Positions 54,701 through 64,000 of a stretch of 64,000 bases of DNA are shown here, piece after piece. Origin of the DNA: Anaspis maculata (taxonomy: Eukaryota; Arthropoda; Insecta; Coleoptera; Scraptiidae). Under the pieces are notes generated by a model, which did no database searches, was not told the origin of the DNA, and saw nothing but the letters and a program-made list of their open reading frames with translations. A program made the translations under genes and the position numbers. The DNA lies in the NCBI GenBank assembly GCA_949128115.1, contig OX421968.1, positions 6,758,001 through 6,822,000 of the forward strand, in the 5' to 3' direction. Numbering within the stretch: the stretch's first letter is position 1; each line of letters starts with the position of its first letter.

Positions 54701-56949
54701 GCTTCTTGTTCCAAACGCAACATCTGACGAACGAACACAAATATCAAAAAAAAAATGACGAAATTGTTATCCAAAAAATTCAGGTTTGAACCCACGTAAC
54801 TCCAGGCTCCAACACACGTGACTTCAGGCTTCAACCCACGTGACTTTTAAAACGATCGGTCATCACTTTTGATGTTGGCAGCTACTTGTTCCAAACGCAA
54901 CATCTGACGAACGAACACAAATATAAAAGAAAAGACACAATAGTTATACAAAAAGTTCAGGTTTTAACCCACGTGACTTCAGGCTTCAACCCACGTGACT
55001 TTTAACACGATCGGTCACCACTTTTGGAGTTGGCAGCTACTTGTTCCAAACGCAACATCTGACGAACGAACACAAATATCAAAAAACTAAAGACACAATT
55101 GTTATCCAAAAAGTTCAGATTTTCTTCCACGTGACTTCAGGCTTCAACCCACGTGACTTCAGGCTTCAACCCACGTGACTTTGTAAACGATCGGTCACCA
55201 CTTTTGAAGTTGGCAGCTACTCTTTCCAAACGCAACATCTGACGAACGAACACAAATATAGAAAAAAAGACACAATTGTTATCCAAAAAGTTGAGGTTTG
55301 AACCCACGTGACTCCAGGCTCCAACCCACGTGACTTCAGGCTTCAACCCACGTGACTTTTAAAACGATCGGTCACCACTTTTGATGTTGGCAGCTACTTG
55401 TTCCAAACGCAACATCTGACGAACGAACACAAATATCAAAAAAAAAGACACAATTGTTATCCAAAAAGTTCAGGCTTCAACCCACGTGACTTCAGGCTTC
55501 AACCCACGTGACTCTAGGCTTCAACCCACGTGACTTTTGAAACGATCGGTCAACACTTTTGGAGTTGGCAGCTTCTTGTTCCAAACGCAACATCTGACGA
55601 ACGAACACAAATATCAAAGAAAAATGACGAAATTGTTATCCAAAAAATTCAGGTTTGAACCCACGTAACTCCAGGCTCCAACCCACGTGACTTCAGGCTT
55701 CAACCCACGTGACTTTTAAAACGATCGGTCATCACTTTTGATGTTGGCAGCTACTTGTTCCAAACGCAACATCTGACGAACGAACACAAATATAAAAGAA
55801 AAGACACAATAGTTATACAAAAAGTTCAGGTTTTAACCCACGTGACTTCAGGCTTCAACCCACGTGACTTTTAACACGATCGGTCACCACTTTTGGAGTT
55901 GGCAGCTACTTGTTCCAAACGCAACATCTGACGAACGAACACAAATATCAAAAAACTAAAGACACAATTGTTATCCAAAAAGTTCAGGTTTTAACACACG
56001 TGACTTCAGGCTTCAACCCACGTGACTTCAGGCTTCAACCCACGTGACTTCAGGCTTCAACCCACGTGACTTCAGGCTCCAACCCACGTGACTTTGAAAA
56101 CGATCGGTCACCACTTTTGAAGTTGGCAGCTACTCTTTCCAAACGCAACATCTGACGAACGAACACAAATATAGAAGAAAAGACACAATTGTCATCCAAA
56201 AAAATCAGGTTTCAACCCACGTGACTTCAGGCTTCAACCCACGTGACTTCAGGCTTCAACCCACGTGACTTCAGGCTTCAACTCACGTGACTTCAGGCTT
56301 CAACCTACGTGACTTCGGGCTTCAACCCACGTGACTTTGGAAACGATCGGTCACCACTTTTGAAGATGGCAGCTACTCTTTCCAAACGCAACATCTGACG
56401 AACGAACACAAATATAGAAAAAAAAACACAATTGTTATCCAAAAAGTACAGGTTTGAACCCACGTGACTTCAGGCTCCAACCCACGTGACTTCAGGCTTC
56501 AACCCACGTGACTTTGAAAACGATCGGTCACCACTTTTGATGTTAGCAGCTACTTGTTCCAAACGCAACATCCGACGAACGAACACAAATATAGAAGAAA
56601 AGTCACAATTGTTATCCAAAAAGTTCAGGTTTTAACCCACGTGACTTCAGGCTTCTACCCACGTGACTTCAGGCTTCAACCCACGTGACTTTTAAAACGA
56701 TCGGTCACCACTTTAGGAGTTGGCAGCTACTTGTTCCAAACGCAACATCTGACGAACGAACACAAATATCAAAAAACTAAAGACACAATTGTTATCCAAG
56801 AAATTCAGGTTTTTACCCACGTGACTTCAGGCTTCAACCTACGTGACTTCAGGCTTCAACCCACGTGACTTTTGAAACGATCGGTCACCACTTTTGATGT
56901 TGGCAGCTACTTGTTCCAAACGCAACATCTGACGACCGAACACAAATAT
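51732..56949 (+). repeat. 5,218-bp amplified unit, copy U3
   Basis: It matches 30657-35874 at +21,075 and 35875-41092 at +15,857. It ends with the same TAGAGAAAAAGAC border as U2. The GACGAACA 8-bp duplication marker is at about 53297-53312. Confidence 0.78.
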
Positions 56950-57766
56950 AGAGAAAAAGACACAATTGTTATCCAAAAAAATCAGGTTTTAACCCACGTG
57001 ACTTCAGGCTCCAACCCACGTGACTTTTAAAACGATCGGTCACCACTTTTGGAGTTGGCAGCTTCTTGTTCCAAACGCAACATCTGACGAACGAACACAA
57101 ATATAAAAAAAAAATGACAAAATTGTTATCCAAAAAATTCAGGTTTGAACCCACGTGACTCCAGGCTCCAACCCACGTGACTTCAGGCTTCAACCCACGT
57201 GACTTTTAAAACGATCGGTCATCACTTTTGATGTTGGCAGCTACTTGTTCCAAACGCAACATCTGACGAACGAACACAAATATAAAAGAAAAGACACAAT
57301 AGTTATCCAAAAAGTTCAGGTTTTAACCCACGTGACTTCAGGCTTCAACCCACGTGACTTCAGGCTTCAACCCACGTGACTTTTAACACGATCGGTCACC
57401 ACTTTTGGAGTTGGCAGCTACTTGTTCCAAACGCAACATCTGACGAACGAACACAAATATCAAAAAACTAAAGACACAATTGTTATCCAAAAAGTTCAGG
57501 TTTTCTCCCACGTGACTTCAGGCTTCAACCCACGTGACTTCAGGCTCCAACCCACGTGACTTTTAAAACGATCGGTCACCACTTTTGGAGTTGGCAGCTT
57601 CTTGTTCCAAACGCAACATCTGACGAACGAACACAAATATAAAAAAAAAATGACGAAATTGTTATCCAAAAAATTCAGGTTTGAACCCACGTGCTCCAGG
57701 CTCCAACCCACGTGACTTTAGGCTTCAACCCACGTGACTTTCAGAACGATCGGTCACCACTTTTGA

Positions 57767-60200
57767 TGTTGGCAGCTACTCTTTCCAAACGCAACATCTG
57801 ACGAACGAACACAAATATAGAAAAAAAGACACAATTGTTATCCAAAAAGTTCAGGCTCCAACCCACGTGACTTCAGGCTTCAACCCACGTGACTCTAGGC
57901 TTCAACCCACGTGACTTTTGAAACGATCGGTCAACACTTTTGGAGTTGGCAGCTTCTTGTTCCAAACGCAACATCTGACGAACGAACACAAATATCAAAA
58001 AAAAAATGACGAAATTGTTATCCAAAAAATTCAGGTTTGAACCCACGTAACTCCAGGCTCCAACACACGTGACTTCAGGCTTCAACCCACGTGACTTTTA
58101 AAACGATCGGTCATCACTTTTGATGTTGGCAGCTACTTGTTCCAAACGCAACATCTGACGAACGAACACAAATATAAAAGAAAAGACACAATAGTTATAC
58201 AAAAAGTTCAGGTTTTAACCCACGTGACTTCAGGCTTCAACCCACGTGACTTTTAACACGATCGGTCACCACTTTTGGAGTTGGCAGCTACTTGTTCCAA
58301 ACGCAACATCTGACGAACGAACACAAATATCAAAAAACTAAAGACACAATTGTTATCCAAAAAGTTCAGATTTTCTTCCACGTGACTTCAGGCTTCAACC
58401 CACGTGACTTCAGGCTTCAACCCACGTGACTTTGTAAACGATCGGTCACCACTTTTGAAGTTGGCAGCTACTCTTTCCAAACGCAACATCTGACGAACGA
58501 ACACAAATATAGAAAAAAAGACACAATTGTTATCCAAAAAGTTGAGGTTTGAACCCACGTGACTCCAGGCTCCAACCCACGTGACTTCAGGCTTCAACCC
58601 ATGTGACTTTTAAAACGATCGGTCACCACTTTTGATGTTGGCAGCTACTTGTTCCAAACGCAACATCTGACGAACGAACACAAATATCAAAAAAAAAGAC
58701 ACAATTGTTATCCAAAAAGTTCAGGCTTCAACCCACGTGACTTCAGGCTTCAACCCACGTGACTCTAGGCTTCAACCCACGTGACTTTTGAAACGATCGG
58801 TCAACACTTTTGGAGTTGGCAGCTTCTTGTTCCAAACGCAACATCTGACGAACGAACACAAATATCAAAGAAAAATGACGAAATTGTTATCCAAAAAATT
58901 CAGGTTTGAACCCACGTAACTCCAGGCTCCAACCCACGTGACTTCAGGCTTCAACCCACGTGACTTTTAAAACGATCGGTCATCACTTTTGATGTTGGCA
59001 GCTACTTGTTCCAAACGCAACATCTGACGAACGAACACAAATATAAAAGAAAAGACACAATAGTTATACAAAAAGTTCAGGTTTTAACCCACGTGACTTC
59101 AGGCTTCAACCCACGTGACTTTTAACACGATCGGTCACCACTTTTGGAGTTGGCAGCTACTTGTTCCAAACGCAACATCTGACGAACGAACACAAATATC
59201 AAAAAACTAAAGACACAATTGTTATCCAAAAAGTTCAGGTTTTAACACACGTGACTTCAGGCTTCAACCCACGTGACTTCAGGCTTCAACCCACGTGACT
59301 TCAGGCTTCAACCCACGTGACTTCAGGCTCCAACCCACGTGACTTTGAAAACGATCGGTCACCACTTTTGAAGTTGGCAGCTACTCTTTCCAAACGCAAC
59401 ATCTGACGAACGAACACAAATATAGAAGAAAAGACACAATTGTCATCCAAAAAAATCAGGTTTCAACCCACGTGACTTCAGGCTTCAACCCACGTGACTT
59501 CAGGCTTCAACCCACGTGACTTCAGGCTTCAACCCACGTGACTTCAGGCTTCAACCTACGTGACTTCGGGCTTCAACCCACGTGACTTTGGAAACGATCG
59601 GTCACCACTTTTGAAGATGGCAGCTACTCTTTCCAAACGCAACATCTGACGAACGAACACAAATATAGAAAAAAAAACACAATTGTTATCCAAAAAGTAC
59701 AGGTTTGAACCCACGTGACTTCAGGCTCCAACCCACGTGACTTCAGGCTTCAACCCACGTGACTTTGAAAACGATCGGTCACCACTTTTGATGTTAGCAG
59801 CTACTTGTTCCAAACGCAACATCCGACGAACGAACACAAATATAGAAGAAAAGTCACAATTGTTATCCAAAAAGTTCAGGTTTTAACCCACGTGACTTCA
59901 GGCTTCTACCCACGTGACTTCAGGCTTCAACCCACGTGACTTTTAAAACGATCGGTCACCACTTCAGGAGTTGGCAGCTACTTGTTCCAAACGCAACATC
60001 TGACGAACGAACACAAATATCAAAAAACTAAAGACACAATTGTTATCCAAGAAATTCAGGTTTTTACCCACGTGACTTCAGGCTTCAACCTACGTGACTT
60101 CAGGCTTCAACCCACGTGACTTTTGAAACGATCGGTCACCACTTTTGATGTTGGCAGCTACTTGTTCCAAACGCAACATCTGACGACCGAACACAAATAT
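57767..60200 (+). repeat. 5.2-kb unit, partial copy U4 beginning at a recombinant joint
   Basis: Left of 57767 the sequence follows 41.09-41.91 kb; right of 57777 it follows 33.45 kb onward (+24,326). The two parents share GTTGGCAGCT at the joint, so the exchange occurred within this 11-bp common block between misaligned monomers. About 2.4 kb of the unit is present. Confidence 0.75.
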
Positions 60201-63200
60201 AGAAAAAAAGACACAATTGTTATCCAAAAAGTTCAGGTTTGAACCCACGTGACTCCAGGCTCCAACCCACGTGACTTCAGGCTCCAACCCACGTGACTTT
60301 TAAAACGATCGGTCACCACTTTTGATGTTGGCAGCTACTTGTTCCAAACGCAACATCTGACGAACGAACACAAATATCAAAAAAAAAGACACAATTGTTA
60401 TCCAAAAAGTTCAGGCTTCAACCCACGTGACTTCAGGCTTCAACCCACGTGACTCCAGGCTTCAACCCACGTGACTTTTGAAACGATCGGTCAACACTTT
60501 TGGAGTTGGCAGCTACTTGTTCCAAACGCAACATCTGACGAACGAACACAAATATCAATAAACTAAAGACACAATTGTTATCCAAAAAGTTCAGGTTCTA
60601 ACCCACGTGACTTCAGGCTCCAACCCACGTGACTTCAGGCTTCAACCCACGTGACTTTTCAAATGATCGGTCACCACTTTTAGAGTTGACAGCTACTTGT
60701 TCCAAAGCAACAACTGACGAACGAACACAAATATCAAAAAACTAAAAACACAATTGTTATCCGGAAAGTTCAGGTTTCTACCCACGTGATTTCAGGCTTC
60801 AACCCATGTGACTCCAAGCTTCAACCCACGTGACTTTTGAAACGATCCGTCACCACTTTTGGAGTTTGCAGCTACTTGTTCCAAACGCAACATCTGACGA
60901 ACGAACACAAATATCAAAGAAAAAGACACAATTGTTATCCAAAAAGTTCAGATTTTCTCCCACGTGACTTCAGGCTTCAACCCACGTGACTTCAGGCTTC
61001 AACCCACGTGACTTTGTAAACGATCGGTCACCACTTTTGAAGTTGGCAGCTACTCTTTCCAAACGCAACATCTGACGAACGAACACAAATATAGAAAAAA
61101 AGACACAATTGTTATCCAAAAAGTTCAGGCTTCAACCCACGTGACTTCAGGCTTCAACCCACGTGACTCTAGGCTTCAACCCACGTGACTTTTGAAACGA
61201 TCGGTCAACACTTTTGGAGTTGGCAGCTTCTTGTTCCAAACGCAACATCTGACGAACGAACACAAATATCAAAAAAAAATGACGAAATTGTTATCCAAAA
61301 AATTCAGGTTTGAACCCACGTAACTCCAGGCTCCAACCCACGTGACTTCAGGCTTCAACCCACGTGACTTTTAAAACGATCGGTCATCACTTTTGATGTT
61401 GGCAGCTACTTGTTCCAAACGCAACATCTGACGAACGAACACAAATATAAAAGAAAAGGCACAATAGTTATACAAAAAGTTCAGGTTTTAACCCACGTGA
61501 CTTCAGGCTTCAACCCACGTGACTTTTAACACGATCGGTCACCACTTTTGGAGTTGGCAGCTACTTGTTCCAAACGCAACATCTGACGAACGAACACAAA
61601 TATCAAAAAACTAAAGACACAATTGTTATCCAAAAAGTTCAGATTTTCTCCCACGTGACTTTAGGCTTCAACCCACGTGACTTCAGGCTTCAACCCACGT
61701 GACTTTGTAAACGATCGGTCACCACTTTTGAAGTTGGCAGCTACTCTTTCCAAACGCAACATCTGACGAACAGACGAACGAACACAAATATAGAAAAAAA
61801 GACACAATTGTTATCCAAAAAGTTCAGGTTTGAACCCACGTGACTCCAGGCTCCAACCCACGTGACTTCAGGCTTCAACCCACGTGACTTTTAAAACGAT
61901 CGGTCACCACTTTTGATGTTGGCAGCTACTTGTTCCAAACGCAACATCTGACGAACGAACACAAATATAGAAGAAAAGACACAATTGTTATCCAAAAAAA
62001 TCAGGTTTCAACCCACGTGACTTCAGGCTTCAACACACGTGACTTCAGGCTTCAACCCACGTGACTTTGTAAACGATCGGTCACCACTTTTGAAGTTGGC
62101 AGCTACTCTTTCCAAACGCAACATCTGACGGACGAACACAAATATAGAAAAAAAGACACAATTGTTATCCAAAAAGTTCAGGTTTGAGCCCACGTGACTC
62201 CAGGCTCCAACCCACGTGACTTCAGGCTCCAACCCACGTGACTTTTAAAACGATCGGTCACCACTTTTGATGTTGGCAGCTACTTGTTCCAAACGCAACA
62301 TCTGACGAACGAACACAAATATCAAAAAAAAAGACACAATTGTTATCCAAAAAGTTCAGGCTTCAACCCACGTGACTTCAGGCTTCAACCCACGTGACTC
62401 CAGGCTTTAACCCACGTGACTTTTGAAACGATCGGTCAACACTTTTGGAGTTGGCAGCTACTTGTTCCAAACGCAACATCTGACGAACGAACACAAATAT
62501 CAATAAACTAAAGACACAATTGTTATCCAAAAAGTTCAGGTTCTAACCCACGTGACTTCAGGCTCCAACCCACGTGACTTCAGGCTTCAACCCACGTGAC
62601 TTTTCAAATGATCGGTCACCACTTTTAGAGTTGACAGCTACTTGTTCCAAAGCAACAACTGACGAACGAACACAAATATCAAAAAACTAAAAACACAATT
62701 GTTATCCGGAAAGTTCAGGTTTTTACCCACGTGATTTCAGGCTTCAACCCATGTGACTCCAAGCTTCAACCCACGTGACTTTTGAAACGATCCGTCACCA
62801 CTTTTGGAGTTTGCAGCTACTTGTTCCAAACGCAACATCTGACGAACGAACACAAATATCAAAAAAAAGACACAATTGTTATCCAAAAAGTTCAGATTTT
62901 CTCCCACGTGACTTCAGGCTTCAACCCACGTGACTTCAGGCTTCAACCCACGTGACTTTGTAAACGATCGGTCACCACTTTTGAAGTTGGCAGCTACTCT
63001 TTCCAAACGCAACATCTGACGAACGAACACAAATATAGAAAAAAAGACACAATTGTTATCCAAAAAGTTCAGGCTCCAACCCACGTGACTTCAGGCTTCA
63101 ACCCACGTGACTCTAGGCTTCAACCCACGTGACTTTTGAAACGATCGGTCAACACTTTTGGAGTTGGCAGCTTCTTGTTCCAAACGCAACATCTGACGAA

Positions 63201-64000
63201 CGAACACAAATATCAAAAAAAAAATGACGAAATTGTTATCCAAAAAATTCAGGTTTGAACCCACGTAACTCCAGGCTCCAACACACGTGACTTCAGGCTT
63301 CAACCCACGTGACTTTTAAAACGATCGGTCATCACTTTTGATGTTGGCAGCTACTTGTTCCAAACGCAACATCTGACGAACGAACACAAATATAAAAGAA
63401 AAGACACAATAGTTATACAAAAAGTTCAGGTTTTAACCCACGTGACTTCAGGCTTCAACCCACGTGACTTTTAACACGATCGGTCACCACTTTTGGAGTT
63501 GGCAGCTACTTGTTCCAAACGCAACATCTGACGAACGAACACAAATATCAAAAAACTAAAGACACAATTGTTATCCAAAAAGTTCAGATTTTCTTCCACG
63601 TGACTTCAGGCTTCAACCCACGTGACTTCAGGCTTCAACCCACGTGACTTTGTAAACGATCGGTCACCACTTTTGAAGTTGGCAGCTACTCTTTCCAAAC
63701 GCAACATCTGACGAACGAACACAAATATAGAAAAAAAGACACAATTGTTATCCAAAAAGTTGAGGTTTGAACCCACGTGACTCCAGGCTCCAACCCACGT
63801 GACTTCAGGCTTCAACCCATGTGACTTTTAAAACGATCGGTCACCACTTTTGATGTTGGCAGCTACTTGTTCCAAACGCAACATCTGACGAACGAACACA
63901 AATATCAAAAAAAAAGACACAATTGTTATCCAAAAAGTTCAGGCTTCAACCCACGTGACTTCAGGCTTCAACCCACGTGACTCTAGGCTTCAACCCACGT
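60201..64000 (+). repeat. 5.2-kb unit, copy U5, cut by window end
   Basis: It matches 35875 to 39674 at +24,326. Its left joint has the same AAAAAAAGACAC linker signature as U1/U2, so the U4-U5 joint was copied from a U1-U2-type joint and not made independently. Confidence 0.78.

Larger units (their letters stand above)
21234..64000 (+). repeat. E-box satellite array, third block to the window end
   Basis: This is 42.8 kb of unbroken head-to-tail satellite running out of the window. I saw no genes, inversions or foreign inserts. It is composed of nested long duplications described in the higher-order entries. Relative to the first 25 kb it is enriched in monomers with ACAATAGTTATACAAAAAG, AATGACGAAATTGTTATCC and GGTCAACAC variants, which mark the amplified 5.2-kb unit. 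Confidence 0.97.
46079..64000 (+). repeat. Higher-order repeat, expanded form (copy 6, cut by window end)
   Basis: It starts at an empty target TA. To about 48.9 kb it tracks 25181-28.0 kb at an offset of 20,898 bp. From there the offset is 21,075 because copy 5 has lost one 177-bp monomer near 27.9 kb. From 56.95 kb it tracks 41.09 kb (offset 15,857), then jumps at 57767-57777 to another copy of the 5.2-kb unit. Confidence 0.75.

Noticed and set aside
397..64000. CENP-B box as evidence for a centromere.
   Set aside because: The closest word, on the minus strand around TTCGTCAGATGTTGC, lacks the CGGG half of the TTCGNNNNANNCGGG consensus. Centromere identity cannot be claimed from sequence.
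397..64000. Telomeric or subtelomeric repeat.
   Set aside because: No TTAGGG-type or related short telomere repeat was seen.

Overview
The window is almost entirely tandem satellite DNA from a eukaryotic nuclear genome, most likely an animal. The supporting signs are head-to-tail monomers over about 62 kb, a TA-flanked non-autonomous DNA transposon, a 5'-truncated retroposon ending in AATAAA plus a CTTAT pentamer tail, and a Pol III-type internal promoter. The style of the interspersed elements resembles marine invertebrates such as molluscs, but that is a weak guess. I found no credible protein-coding gene; all reading frames of about 60-130 codons are by-products of the repeats.

Satellite: each monomer joins a core of about 133 bp (CGATCGGTCACC, then a GTTGGCAGCTAC block, then CATCTGACGAACGAACACAAAT, then an A-rich linker, then ACACAATTGTTATCC) to 1-7 copies of a 22-bp subrepeat that carries the palindromic E-box CACGTG in the context CCCACGTGAC. 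Monomers therefore step in length by about 22 bp (roughly 155, 177, 199, 221 bp). All monomers I read are in one orientation. Dividing length by typical monomer size gives about 350 monomers and on the order of a thousand CACGTG sites.

Layout: 1-396 is the right end of a DNA transposon. 397-12270 is satellite. 12271-13540 is a complete 1,270-bp copy of that transposon (11-bp terminal inverted repeats, TA target duplication, internal tRNA-like Pol III promoter, degenerate ~40-bp minisatellite). 13541-64000 is satellite, broken only by a 144-bp retroposon fragment at 21090-21233. The transposon insertion point marks higher-order repeats (HORs): 397-3489 (3.1 kb), 3490-12270 (8.8 kb), 13541-16636 (3.1 kb), 16637-25180 (8.5 kb), 25181-46078 (20.9 kb) and 46079 to beyond the window. 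The 3.1-kb form is an internal deletion of the 8.5-8.8-kb form; the 20.9-kb form grew by internal amplification, including a 5,218-bp unit.

The parts do not form a gene pathway. The region records satellite turnover: 22-bp slippage, unequal exchange between monomers, HOR-scale duplication that carried a transposon with it, and later retroposon insertion. The main biological question is whether the dense E-box lattice binds bHLH factors or serves a chromosomal role.
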